The notes below the pieces were generated by a model. That model saw only the letters and a list, made by a program, of their open reading frames with translations, had not been told where the DNA came from and made no database searches. DNA of 8,899 nucleotides from positions 1 to 8,899 of the forward strand of contig JAFAPF010000374.1 of the NCBI GenBank assembly GCA_019247245.1, written 5' to 3'. The translations under genes were made by a program, and so were the position numbers. Numbering within the stretch: the first letter of the stretch is position 1; each line of letters opens with the position of its first letter. This DNA comes from Rubrobacter sp. (GTDB lineage Bacteria > Actinomycetota > Rubrobacteria > Rubrobacterales > Rubrobacteraceae). Below, one piece after another: positions 1 to 8,104 of the stretch.

Positions 1-1
1 C

Positions 2-3000
2 GAGGAGGCGCCCTTCTCTACCGAGGAGTGTGTCTCCAAGGATAAGACGTACTCGGCACCATTATTCGTGCGGGTGCGTTTCATCGTCAAGGAGACCGGT
101 GAGCTTCGGGAGCAAGACGTCTTCATGGGCGACTTCCCTCTTATGACCGACTCGGGAACCTTCATCATCAACGGAACTGAGCGAGTTGTAGTCACTCAGC
201 TTGTGCGCTCGCCGGGGGCGTACGTCATGGAGCCAAAGGACATGACCAAGCAGGTCTTGACGGCGAGCCTGATGCCGGCTCGCGGATCCTGGCTCGAGTT
301 CGAGGTTGAAACCAAGGGATACATCTCAGTCCGTATAGACCGCAAGCGTAAGCTACCGGTCACCGTATTGTTGAAGGCACTCGACATGGGCGGTCCAGAG
401 GAGCTCTTGAGGCGCTTTGAGAACTCGTGGCTTATGCGTAACACGCTGGAGAGGGATGACACTGCCTCCAGGGAGGACGCGCTCTTGGAGGTCTTCCGGC
501 GGCAACGACCGGGAGAGCCAGTGAATTTAGAGAACGCACAGAATCTCGTGGACGGGCTCTTCTTCGACCCGAAACGTTACGACCTTTCGGAGGTTGGACG
601 ATACAAGGTCAACAAAAAGCTTAAGCTGAATGTGCTTGGTGACGTATATACGTTAACTATGGAAGACATCGAGGGGCTCTTGAAGCGGCTTATAGGAATC
701 GCTGAAGGTCTCGCTGACGAGGACAAGGAGTTCGGCCGGATCAACTATGAGCGGGTGCGGCACAAGTTGGACGAATATGAGCATTTCGGCAACCGTAGGT
801 TGAGGACTGTCGGAGAGCTGGTGCAAGAGGCATTTCGGATCGGAATGTACCGCATGGAGCGGGTCGTAAGGGAGCGGATGACGACCCAAGACGTGGACAC
901 TATCACTCCACAGAGCGTCGTGAACACCAAGCCGGTCGCATCAGCGATCAAGGAATTCTTCGGCTCTTCGCAGCTCTCACAGTTTATGGACCAGACGAAT
1001 ACTTTAAGCGGTCTCTCACACAGGCGACGCTTGAGTGCGATGGGGGCAGGGGGTTTGAGTAGAGAGAGAGCCCCTATAGAGGTACGTGACGTGCATCCGA
1101 CGCACTATGGGCGGATGTGTCCAATCGAGACACCCGAGGGTCCAAATATTGGGCTTATTGGACAGCTCTCGACGTTCGCGGCGGTCGACGAGTACGGTTT
1201 CGTGCAGACGCCGTACCGTAAGGTCGTAGACGGCGCCGTATCCCACGAAATTGAGTACCTCTCTGCTGACGAGGAAGAGGAGTTCACCATCGCTCAGGCC
1301 AACACGCCGGTGGAGGAAGGGACGGGGAGAATCCTCGGCACCGAGCCTGTTCTGGCCCGACGTCGGGGCGGCGATGTTGCGAGCGTCTCTCCCCGCGAGG
1401 TTGATTATATGGATGTGGCACCCTTGCAGACGGTCTCTGTCGCCACGGCGCTCATTCCCTTTCTCGAACACGATGACGCGAACCGTGCGCTCATGGGTGC
1501 GAACATGCAGCGACAGGCTGTGCCGCTCTTGCGTAGTGAGGCCCCATATGTCGGCACAGGGATGGAGTTCCGGGCGGCCACGGACACTGGAGATGTCTTG
1601 ATCGCGTGTGGCTCCGGGACCGTAGAGCGTGTTGTAGCGGAGAAGATCACGATCCGTCGAGAGGACGAGCATGTAGACGAGTATCGTCTGCGAAAGTTCG
1701 CACGGTCAAACCAAGGCACCTGCGTCAACCAACGGCCTCTAGTTAAAGAAGGCGAGGAGATCGAAGCTGGGACGATTTTGGCCGATGGATCCTCGACCGA
1801 GCAGGGCGAGCTGGCGTTGGGGAAGAATTTGCTCGTTGCGTTTATGCCATGGGAGGGCTTCAACTTCGAGGATGCCATTATCATCTCCGAACGCTTGGTT
1901 AAGGATGACATCTTGACCTCGATCCACATCGAGGAGTACGAGGTTCAGGCCCGAGACACTAAGCTTGGTCCTGAGGAGATCACCCGTGACATTCCCAATG
2001 CTTCCGACGACGTCTTGATGAACCTAGACGCTGACGGCATCATCCGTATTGGGGCGGAGGTCAATTCGGGAGACGTGCTGGTGGGTAAGGTTACGCCCAA
2101 GGGAGAGTCCGAGCCAACTCCAGAGGAAAAGCTTCTGCGTGCGATTTTTGGCGAGAAGGCACGAGAGGTTAAGGATTCTTCGCTGAAGGTTCCGCATGGC
2201 GAGGGCGGCGTTGTAATAGACGTCAAGCGCTTCAGCCGAGACTCAGGCGATGAGTTGCAGCCGGGCGTGAACGAGATGGTGCGAGTCTTCGTGGCGAAGA
2301 AGCGCAAGATCGCCGAGGGCGACAAACTTGCCGGCAGGCATGGCAACAAGGGTGTCATCTCCAAAATCGTGCCCGAGGAGGACATGCCGTTCATGGAAGA
2401 TGGGACTCCAGTAGATGTCATCTTGAGTCCTTTGGGCGTACCGAGCCGAATGAATATCGGGCAGATCCTTGAGACCCACTTAGGATGGTCTGCAAGCCGC
2501 GGCTTGGGCGAGGAGGACTGTGGGCAACCGGTCTTCGTCTCGACCCCTGTATTCTCGGGCGCCGAGATCGAAGACGTCAATAAGGCTATCGAGGCAGTGC
2601 GACAGGATGATAGTATAGGCATGGGCTCCGGTGGCAAGGTCGCACTCTATGACGGTCGAACCGGCGAACCGTTCGACGGCAAAATCACTGTGGGCTATAT
2701 GTACATAATGAAGCTCTTACATCTGGTGGACGATAAGATTCACGCTCGCTCGACGGGTCCGTACTCGCTCGTGACACAACAGCCTTTAGGCGGTAAAGCC
2801 CAATTCGGCGGGCAGCGCTTCGGTGAAATGGAGGTGTGGGCGCTTGAGGCATATGGTGCTGCGCACACCTTACAGGAGCTGTTGACTATAAAGAGCGATG
2901 ATAGAGTCGGTAGGGTCAAGAGCTATGAGGCGATTGTAAAGGGAGAGAACATACCTGAGCCTGGTGTGCCAGCAAGCTTCAAGGTCTTACTCAAGGAGAT

Positions 3001-3166
3001 GCAGTCCTTAGGACTCTCAGTCAAGCCGGTTTATAACGCGGAGGCGGCGGCTGAGGATCAGGACAGGCGCGACTGGGACGAGGCGGCCCGAGCCTTGGGG
3101 ATCAACCTCAGCCGCGAGGAGCCAACCGGTATCTTGGACGACAGGCCTGATACCTTTGCGAGCTAG
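2..3166 (+). CDS. rpoB: RNA polymerase beta subunit, 5'-truncated by the window edge
   Basis: This is the beta subunit of DNA-dependent RNA polymerase, which with beta' forms the active-site cleft. The frame is open from base 2, and the first visible residues ([15 protein letters not shown]) align inside the N-terminal lobe. About 100-115 residues plus the start codon therefore lie upstream; 1054 residues are visible. The rifampicin-pocket region is at 962-1042, followed by the conserved [18 protein letters not shown] segment. [15 protein letters not shown] and the [12 protein letters not shown] motif (visible residues 773-784, with lysines 775 and 783 matching E. coli K1065 and K1073) are intact. 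The C-terminal clamp segment ([20 protein letters not shown]) is also present. The tail contains LGINLSR, as in mycobacterial RpoB. The linker between HLGW and STPVF is about 17 residues shorter than I recall in Mycobacterium. Some rifampicin-region residues are unusual (see findings). rpoC lies 42 bases downstream, so the two are probably co-transcribed. Identity is certain; placement in Actinomycetota is inferred. Confidence 0.98.
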   Translation, partial: EEAPFSTEECVSKDKTYSAPLFVRVRFIVKETGELREQDVFMGDFPLMTDSGTFIINGTERVVVTQLVRSPGAYVMEPKDMTKQVLTASLMPARGSWLEFEVETKGYISVRIDRKRKLPVTVLLKALDMGGPEELLRRFENSWLMRNTLERDDTASREDALLEVFRRQRPGEPVNLENAQNLVDGLFFDPKRYDLSEVGRYKVNKKLKLNVLGDVYTLTMEDIEGLLKRLIGIAEGLADEDKEFGRINYERVRHKLDEYEHFGNRRLRTVGELVQEAFRIGMYRMERVVRERMTTQDVDTITPQSVVNTKPVASAIKEFFGSSQLSQFMDQTNTLSGLSHRRRLSAMGAGGLSRERAPIEVRDVHPTHYGRMCPIETPEGPNIGLIGQLSTFAAVDEYGFVQTPYRKVVDGAVSHEIEYLSADEEEEFTIAQANTPVEEGTGRILGTEPVLARRRGGDVASVSPREVDYMDVAPLQTVSVATALIPFLEHDDANRALMGANMQRQAVPLLRSEAPYVGTGMEFRAATDTGDVLIACGSGTVERVVAEKITIRREDEHVDEYRLRKFARSNQGTCVNQRPLVKEGEEIEAGTILADGSSTEQGELALGKNLLVAFMPWEGFNFEDAIIISERLVKDDILTSIHIEEYEVQARDTKLGPEEITRDIPNASDDVLMNLDADGIIRIGAEVNSGDVLVGKVTPKGESEPTPEEKLLRAIFGEKAREVKDSSLKVPHGEGGVVIDVKRFSRDSGDELQPGVNEMVRVFVAKKRKIAEGDKLAGRHGNKGVISKIVPEEDMPFMEDGTPVDVILSPLGVPSRMNIGQILETHLGWSASRGLGEEDCGQPVFVSTPVFSGAEIEDVNKAIEAVRQDDSIGMGSGGKVALYDGRTGEPFDGKITVGYMYIMKLLHLVDDKIHARSTGPYSLVTQQPLGGKAQFGGQRFGEMEVWALEAYGAAHTLQELLTIKSDDRVGRVKSYEAIVKGENIPEPGVPASFKVLLKEMQSLGLSVKPVYNAEAAAEDQDRRDWDEAARALGINLSREEPTGILDDRPDTFAS

Positions 3167-3170
3167 GACG

Positions 3171-3187
3171 CGTTCTTTGCGAGAACG
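3171..3187 (+). other. Small hairpin between rpoB and rpoC
   Basis: CGTTCT (3171-3176) and AGAACG (3182-3187) are perfect reverse complements around a 5-base loop, directly after the rpoB stop codon and just upstream of the rpoC ribosome binding site. No T-run follows (the next bases are GGAAGAG), so it does not look like an intrinsic terminator. It might be an RNA processing or stability element, or chance; nothing more can be said from sequence. Confidence 0.35.
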
Positions 3188-3191
3188 GGAA

Positions 3192-3197
3192 GAGAGG
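3192..3197 (+). promoter_or_regulatory. Ribosome binding site of rpoC
   Basis: GAGAGG lies 11 bases before the GTG at 3209. There is no in-frame ATG nearby, and the protein aligns with RpoC from its first residues, so this purine-rich site supports the GTG start. The spacing is slightly long. Confidence 0.6.
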
Positions 3198-3208
3198 ATA
3201 CTTAAAGC

Positions 3209-6200
3209 GTGCAGGGTTTAGAGCGCGACATAGACATCAATAAGCTGGAGAAGATTTCTATCGGTCTCGTCTCGGCTGAGGAGATCCGAGAGTGGTCTCG
3301 TGGCGAGGTCACTAAGCCTGAAACCATCAACTATCGTACGTTAAGACCTGAGAAGGATGGCCTTTTCTGCGAGCGTATCTTCGGTCCTTCTAAGGACTGG
3401 GAGTGCTACTGCGGCAAGTACAAGAGAATCCGCTTCAAAGGCATAATCTGCGAGCGATGCGGTGTCGAGGTTACGCGTGCCCGGGTACGGCGGGATCGCA
3501 TGGGCCACATAGAGCTTGCCGCCCCAATCGCACACGTGTGGTTCGTCAAGGGTGTGCCGAGCCGAATGGGTTACCTTTTAGACATCAGTCCGAAAGACCT
3601 CGACCGGGTGCTGTATTTTGCCACTTCCATCGTTACCTGGGTAGACCGGGAGGGGCGGGCAAACGACATGGACATTTTACGCAACCGTGTTGAGGAAGAA
3701 ATCTACCAACTCGAGAGTGAGCGAGATGAAGAGATTATCCAGACCCAGGCGCTGCGTACCAAGCGGGAAAGTGTCATAAGGGGTGAGAGTTCCGCAGATG
3801 AGCTAACCGAGGAGTACGCGAACATTCCCGAAGAGGACCAGGATACGGCTGTAGCCAAGGTCCATAGGGAAGCCGAGGAGACCATCGCGGATATTCAGCG
3901 CTCTGTGAACGAGCAGACGGGCTTTATTCGACGTGCGTGGGAGGAGTTCCAAACCCTTGAACCACTCCAGATCGTAGATGACGAGGAACTTTTTAGGGAG
4001 ATGAAGGACCGCTTCGGGGACGAATATGGATACGGTGTGTACTTCCGTGGCGGTATGGGAGCCGAAGCTATTCACGACCTAATACGACAGGTCGACCTTC
4101 AAGGTGAAGCACAGAACCTGCGTGACGTGATCGCCGAGTCCAGAGGCCAGAAGCGCCAAAAGGCCATAAAGCGCCTTAAGGTCGTAGACGCGTTTCGCAC
4201 GAGTGGTAACAAGCCCGAGTGGATGATAATGGATGCCATCCCCGTGCTTCCACCAGATCTTAGGCCTATGGTCCAACTCGATGGTGGCCGCTTCGCTACG
4301 AGCGATCTCAATGACCTATACCGACGTGTTATCAACAGGAACAACCGCCTCCGGCGCCTTTTGGACCTAGGTGCCCCGGATGTGATCGTGAACAACGAGA
4401 AGCGAATGCTCCAGGAGGCGGTGGACGCTCTGTTCGATAACGGACGGCGTGGACGGGCCGTAACGGGCGCCGGAAACCGGGCACTAAAGAGCCTCTCTGA
4501 CATGCTCAAGGGCAAGCAGGGCCGGTTCCGGCAGAACCTACTCGGTAAACGTGTCGACTACTCGGGTCGTTCGGTGATCGTGGTCGGACCAGGTCTCAAA
4601 ATGCATCAGTGTGGTTTGCCACGTCTTATGGCGGTCGAACTCTTCAAGCCGTTTGTCATGAAGGTTCTGGTAGATAGAGCTTTGGCCCCGAACATCCGGA
4701 GCGCCAAGCAGATGGTCGAGCGTTTACGACCTGAAGTGTGGGATGTACTAGAGGACGTAATCAAAGAGCACCCTGTGCTTCTAAACCGGGCGCCAACCCT
4801 ACATCGCCTCGGCATTCAAGCGTTCGAACCGGTCCTGGTTGAGGGGAAGGCGGTACAGGTTCACCCTCTGGTGTGCGCGGCGTTCAACGCAGACTTCGAT
4901 GGGGACCAGATGGCAGTACACGTGCCATTGAGCCCCGAGGCTCAAGCCGAGGCGCGTGTCCTGATGCTCTCAACACAAAACATTCTCTTGCCGGCAAACG
5001 GGTTTCCGATCGCGGTTCCTTCGCAGGACATGGTTCTGGGACTCTATTACATAACTTATGCGGATGATAACTTCGAGGAGCAAGAGCCGAAAGCATTTCT
5101 CTCCTCCTATGGGGAGGCAGAGGCAGCGTATAAGGAGGGCACGCTCAAGATCCACGATAAGATCATCTTGCGGAGAATGGGGTCACCCGATGGTCGGGTA
5201 GAGACCACTTTGGGCAGGGCGCTCTTTAACGAGAACGTCGAGGGAACCTTAAGGGATTACCTCGGTGATGCATACGACCCTGCGGAGTACACCTACGTCA
5301 ACCATGAGTTGAAGAAGAGCGAGATTAAGGAACTTGTCGCTGAGTATGTAGGGTGCTATTCGACGGAACTAGTGAGCCAGCTTTTAGACACTCTAAAGGG
5401 TGTCGGATTTCACACGGCCACGCGCGCCGGTATCTCCATCGGCAAGAACGATATCGTAGTGCCGGAGCAGAAGGTCGAGATATTGGAGAAGTACGATAAG
5501 CTCGTTAAAGAGGTCGAGGATCAGTGGGAAGGGGGTTTCATTTCAGACGAGGAGCGCTTGGAGAGAGCTATCGCCTTGTGGACCCAGGCCAAGAACGAGG
5601 TCGAGGCCGCTATGAAGGCCAACCTCTACAAGCTCAACCCCATCTATATGATGGCGAACTCTGGTGCAAGAGGTAACTACTCCCAGATTACCCAGCTCGC
5701 CGGCATGCGTGGTCTAATGACCAATACAAAGGGTGAGATCATTGATGAGCCAGTGAAAAGCAACTTTATGGAAGGCCTCTCGGTTCTCGAGTATTTCACT
5801 TCGACCCACGGCGCCCGTAAGGGCCAAGCCGATACGGCTTTGAGGACGGCCGACTCCGGCTATCTTACACGTAGACTCGTGGACGTAGCCCAGGATGTCG
5901 TGATCCACGATGTCGAGTGCGGCACCGAGGGCTACGTCGAGCTCCCTTTGTATCTCGGTGATGGCCGGAATGACGTTAATGACTCCGTTGCGGCTCGCTA
6001 CTTAGCCCGCGACCTTATTAATCCTGAGACCGGCGACGTCATAGCCGAGGCTGCCACAGATATTACGCCGATCTTGGTCCAGAGGTGGCGCGAGAAGCTG
6101 CCGCGGGAGACCCTCGTCCCGGTTCGTACGCCTTCTAAGTGCGAGAGTCCACAAGGAGTGTGCCAGAGATGCTATGGCCGGTCGCTCTCGACCTACCGCC

Positions 6201-7102
6201 CCGTGGACATCGGAGAAGCCGTCGGCATCATCGCGGCTCAATCTATCGGCGAGCCGGGTACACAGCTCACTATGCGCACGTTCCACACCGGTGGTATCGC
6301 TGGCGAGGATATCACTGCTGGTCTGCCGAGGGTCGTCGAACTCTTCGAGGCAAGGCATCCGAAAGCTGAGGCCGTGCTTGCCGAAATAGATAGCTTTGTA
6401 ACGCTTGAGGAGACCGATAGCGACCGCCTCATAAAGGTTGTCCTAACCTCGCACGACGGCTCGGAGAGCCGAGGATACAAAGTCGAGCGTCAGCTATTGA
6501 GGCCCGAGTTCGTTGAGGGAGCCGAGGTCCGGGCGAATACTCCTATCACGGAGGGCTCGATATACCCACACGCGATCCTGGAGAATGACCTGCGTTACGG
6601 ACGAGACACGACTGCGACTGAACGTTATCTGGTCGAAGAAGTACAAAAGGTCTACCGTGCGCAGGGCGTGGACATACATGACAAGCATATCGAGGTCATA
6701 GTCCGCCAGATGCTTCGCAAGGTCGTTGTGGATGATCCTGGCGATACTAGCCTCTTGCCCGAGCAAATCGCTGATCGGTTCACGGTGCAGACCGAGAATG
6801 AGCGGGCGGAGAAGGAAGGGAGTCAACCAGCAGCCTATCACACAGTGCTTATGGGGATCACCAAGGCATCGCTCGCCACAGACAGCTTCCTTTCGGCAGC
6901 TTCGTTTCAGGAAACTGCCCGCGTCCTCACGGACGCAGCCATCGAGGGCAAGGTAGATAACCTCACTGGGCTTAAGGAGAATGTGATCATTGGGAAGCTT
7001 ATTCCGGCGGCCACGGGCATGCCGCGGTATCGGCAGCTCACAGTCTCGGTGGACGGCGATTCAGTGCAAGAGGACGATGACCTTGACATAGCGGCTTCCT
7101 GA
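3209..7102 (+). CDS. rpoC: RNA polymerase beta' subunit
   Basis: This is the catalytic beta' subunit of RNA polymerase, 1297 residues, close to the mycobacterial length (about 1316). The first zinc site has C66, C68, C81 and C84. Residues about 151-248 form a long, highly charged helical stretch matching the coiled-coil insertion known in actinobacterial beta'. The switch-2 region lies around 415-445 and continues into [20 protein letters not shown]. The catalytic NADFDGDQM loop is at 560-568, with metal-binding D562, D564 and D566. The bridge helix ([19 protein letters not shown]) surrounds Q873. The second zinc site is C904, C978, C985 and C988. The trigger loop begins MRTFHTGG, with M1022 and H1026. 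The chain ends in an acidic tail. All catalytic and zinc residues are present, so the enzyme should be functional. Oddities are three alanines in place of prolines before switch 2, L594 and F599 after the active site, and Q873 in the bridge helix. The last codons overlap a predicted promoter for rpsL. Confidence 0.99.
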   Translation: MQGLERDIDINKLEKISIGLVSAEEIREWSRGEVTKPETINYRTLRPEKDGLFCERIFGPSKDWECYCGKYKRIRFKGIICERCGVEVTRARVRRDRMGHIELAAPIAHVWFVKGVPSRMGYLLDISPKDLDRVLYFATSIVTWVDREGRANDMDILRNRVEEEIYQLESERDEEIIQTQALRTKRESVIRGESSADELTEEYANIPEEDQDTAVAKVHREAEETIADIQRSVNEQTGFIRRAWEEFQTLEPLQIVDDEELFREMKDRFGDEYGYGVYFRGGMGAEAIHDLIRQVDLQGEAQNLRDVIAESRGQKRQKAIKRLKVVDAFRTSGNKPEWMIMDAIPVLPPDLRPMVQLDGGRFATSDLNDLYRRVINRNNRLRRLLDLGAPDVIVNNEKRMLQEAVDALFDNGRRGRAVTGAGNRALKSLSDMLKGKQGRFRQNLLGKRVDYSGRSVIVVGPGLKMHQCGLPRLMAVELFKPFVMKVLVDRALAPNIRSAKQMVERLRPEVWDVLEDVIKEHPVLLNRAPTLHRLGIQAFEPVLVEGKAVQVHPLVCAAFNADFDGDQMAVHVPLSPEAQAEARVLMLSTQNILLPANGFPIAVPSQDMVLGLYYITYADDNFEEQEPKAFLSSYGEAEAAYKEGTLKIHDKIILRRMGSPDGRVETTLGRALFNENVEGTLRDYLGDAYDPAEYTYVNHELKKSEIKELVAEYVGCYSTELVSQLLDTLKGVGFHTATRAGISIGKNDIVVPEQKVEILEKYDKLVKEVEDQWEGGFISDEERLERAIALWTQAKNEVEAAMKANLYKLNPIYMMANSGARGNYSQITQLAGMRGLMTNTKGEIIDEPVKSNFMEGLSVLEYFTSTHGARKGQADTALRTADSGYLTRRLVDVAQDVVIHDVECGTEGYVELPLYLGDGRNDVNDSVAARYLARDLINPETGDVIAEAATDITPILVQRWREKLPRETLVPVRTPSKCESPQGVCQRCYGRSLSTYRPVDIGEAVGIIAAQSIGEPGTQLTMRTFHTGGIAGEDITAGLPRVVELFEARHPKAEAVLAEIDSFVTLEETDSDRLIKVVLTSHDGSESRGYKVERQLLRPEFVEGAEVRANTPITEGSIYPHAILENDLRYGRDTTATERYLVEEVQKVYRAQGVDIHDKHIEVIVRQMLRKVVVDDPGDTSLLPEQIADRFTVQTENERAEKEGSQPAAYHTVLMGITKASLATDSFLSAASFQETARVLTDAAIEGKVDNLTGLKENVIIGKLIPAATGMPRYRQLTVSVDGDSVQEDDDLDIAAS

Positions 7103-7111
7103 GCCTACAAT
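7083..7111 (+). promoter_or_regulatory. Predicted sigma-A-type promoter for rpsL-rpsG-fusA
   Basis: A perfect -35 hexamer TTGACA (7083-7088) is followed, after an optimal 17-base spacer, by TACAAT (7106-7111), which matches the -10 consensus at five of six positions. The -35 lies in the last codons of rpoC, the TGA stop (7100-7102) lies in the spacer, and the -10 is just past it. Transcription would start near 7117-7119, giving rpsL a leader of about 118 bases. The site is oriented toward the str genes and is the best promoter match I found in the window. No extended -10 TGn is present. It would allow str genes to be transcribed independently of read-through from rpoBC. Confidence 0.65.
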
Positions 7112-7117
7112 AACACG

Positions 7118-7236
7118 TCGCGGTACGAGCGGTTACTTAGAGAGCTGGGTAACTGTTTTCTGGGACTCATCTTCCCGGTCCGCGGCGTGTGTTTTGTTGT
7201 AGAACCTTTCCCCCTTATAGAAAGGTGGACCCGGTC
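7118..7236 (+). promoter_or_regulatory. Structured 5' leader of rpsL
   Basis: This non-coding segment between the predicted start of transcription and the rpsL GTG has several inverted repeats. First, GCGGTTAC-like bases at 7127-7136 pair with 7149-7158 (with G-U pairs), followed by TTTT. Second, CTGGG (7160-7164) can pair with CCCGG (7174-7178). Third, a perfect 7-base repeat ACCTTTC (7204-7210) and GAAAGGT (7220-7226) surrounds a 9-base loop. It is extended by CCGGTCC (7175-7181) pairing with GGACCCGG (7227-7234) with one bulged C. The third structure covers the entire ribosome binding site. The second and third share bases and exclude each other. A translational or attenuation control role is inferred from this layout and no known riboswitch class was recognised. 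Confidence 0.45.
7221..7228 (+). promoter_or_regulatory. Ribosome binding site of rpsL, buried in a predicted stem
   Basis: AAAGGTGG lies 8 bases before the GTG at 7237. It supports that start over an in-frame upstream start at 7189, which would add 16 residues unlike any S12. All eight bases can be paired, six with 7204-7209 and two with 7180-7181. Confidence 0.65.
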
Positions 7237-7602
7237 GTGCCGACGACAAATCAACTCGTGCGCAAGGAGCGGCAGTTACAAACGAAGAAGACGGCGACGC
7301 CAGCATTGCAGGGGTCACCCCAGCGGCGCGGCGTGTGCACACGCGTCTCGACGACCACACCAAAAAAGCCGAACTCGGCTCTGCGTAAGATCGCACGTGT
7401 TAGGCTGACGAATGGTATGGAGGTCACGGCTTATGTACCAGGTGAGGGGCATAACCTGCAGGAGCACTCCGTAGTCTTGGTGCGTGGTGGGCGGGTGAAG
7501 GATCTGCCGGGCGTGCGCTATAAGGTTGTGCGTGGGGCTTTGGATACTTTGGGAGTCTCGAACCGCAAGCAGAGCCGTTCAAAGTACGGAACGAAGAAGT
7601 AA
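7237..7602 (+). CDS. rpsL: 30S ribosomal protein S12
   Basis: S12 sits at the interface of the 30S subunit near the decoding centre and helps control tRNA selection accuracy. The 121-residue product begins [10 protein letters not shown] from a GTG codon, as expected for the family (E. coli S12 is 124 residues). The conserved [13 protein letters not shown] segment is at about 39-51, and [12 protein letters not shown] is at 84-95. Lysines K43 and K88, where substitutions commonly give streptomycin resistance, are both wild type. D89 is the residue methylthiolated by RimO in some bacteria. [15 protein letters not shown] is close to actinobacterial S12. The gene follows its own predicted promoter and a structured leader, and rpsG begins 19 bases after its stop. 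That gap is too short for the roughly 100-base S7 repressor site found between these genes in E. coli. Confidence 0.98.
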   Translation: MPTTNQLVRKERQLQTKKTATPALQGSPQRRGVCTRVSTTTPKKPNSALRKIARVRLTNGMEVTAYVPGEGHNLQEHSVVLVRGGRVKDLPGVRYKVVRGALDTLGVSNRKQSRSKYGTKK

Positions 7603-7621
7603 TAGGAGAGGGGCGAAGGAA

Positions 7622-8092
7622 ATGCCAAGGCGTGCAGCACCACCAAAGAAGAAGATTCAACCCGACCCGGTTTACGGCAGTACGCTGGTGCAGCAGTTAA
7701 TTAACAAGGTTATGCTCGATGGTAAGAAGAGCAAGGCAGAGAAGATAGTATATGAGGCCCTTTCTCAGATCGAGGAGCGCACCGGTTCGAGCCCGGTCCC
7801 GGTTCTCAACGATGCTTTGGATAATATCCGACCGCGTCTGGAGGTGAGGAGCCGCCGGGTAGGTGGCGCCACCTATCAGGTGCCGGTCGAGGTAACCCCG
7901 CGCCGCGCAAATACGCTAGCCTTGAGGTGGCTGGTCAACTATGCTAGGGCGCGGCGAGAGAAGACGATGTACCGAAGGCTGGCCGGTGAGATCTTGGACG
8001 CCAAAGACAACGTCGGCACAAGCGTCAAGCGCCGTGACGATACCCACCGGATGGCCGAGGCGAACAGAGCATTTGCACATTACAGGTGGTAA
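7622..8092 (+). CDS. rpsG: 30S ribosomal protein S7
   Basis: S7 is a primary 16S rRNA-binding protein that nucleates assembly of the 30S head and contacts the E-site tRNA. The product is 156 residues, the usual length, starting [10 protein letters not shown]. The family blocks are present: [22 protein letters not shown] near 15-36, [16 protein letters not shown] near 74-89, LALRWLV near 99-105, and the C-terminal [15 protein letters not shown]. The ATG at 7622 is chosen because AGGAGAGGGG (7604-7613) lies 8 bases upstream; an in-frame upstream start at 7526 would overlap rpsL and add unrelated residues. In E. coli S7 represses its own operon translationally. Here the corresponding intercistronic site is absent, so any such control would have to act elsewhere. 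Confidence 0.98.
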   Translation: MPRRAAPPKKKIQPDPVYGSTLVQQLINKVMLDGKKSKAEKIVYEALSQIEERTGSSPVPVLNDALDNIRPRLEVRSRRVGGATYQVPVEVTPRRANTLALRWLVNYARARREKTMYRRLAGEILDAKDNVGTSVKRRDDTHRMAEANRAFAHYRW

Positions 8093-8095
8093 GGA
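8091..8095 (+). promoter_or_regulatory. Ribosome binding site of fusA overlapping the rpsG stop codon
   Basis: AAGGA begins within the TAA stop of rpsG (8090-8092) and lies 9 bases before the fusA ATG at 8105. Ribosomes finishing rpsG would cover this site, which favours coupled translation of the two genes. Confidence 0.6.
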
Positions 8096-8104
8096 AAAGA
8101 TAGT

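Noticed and set aside
68..70. GTG at 68 as the start of rpoB
   Set aside because: The frame stays open to base 2 and the 22 upstream residues align with RpoB, so this GTG is an internal valine of a truncated gene.
1016..1672. Long open frame (218 codons) on the - strand within rpoB
   Set aside because: It lies wholly opposite the conserved core of rpoB and shows no recognisable protein family; the codon pattern of rpoB is enough to explain it.
1945..2637. Open frame of 230 codons on the - strand within rpoB
   Set aside because: Same reason: a serine- and proline-rich product mirrored from rpoB codons, with no family motif and overlapping highly conserved RpoB residues.
7194..7221. TTGTTG and TATAGA as a second rpsL promoter
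   Set aside because: The match is weak (three and four of six bases), and transcription would start at about 7228, cutting off the ribosome binding site.
7189..7236. Upstream in-frame ATG start for rpsL
   Set aside because: It would add 16 residues not found in S12; the GTG at 7237 gives the usual N-terminus and has a ribosome binding site 8 bases upstream.
7526..7621. Upstream start for rpsG overlapping rpsL
   Set aside because: It adds 32 residues unlike S7 and reads through rpsL; the ATG at 7622 gives the standard 156-residue protein with a good ribosome binding site.
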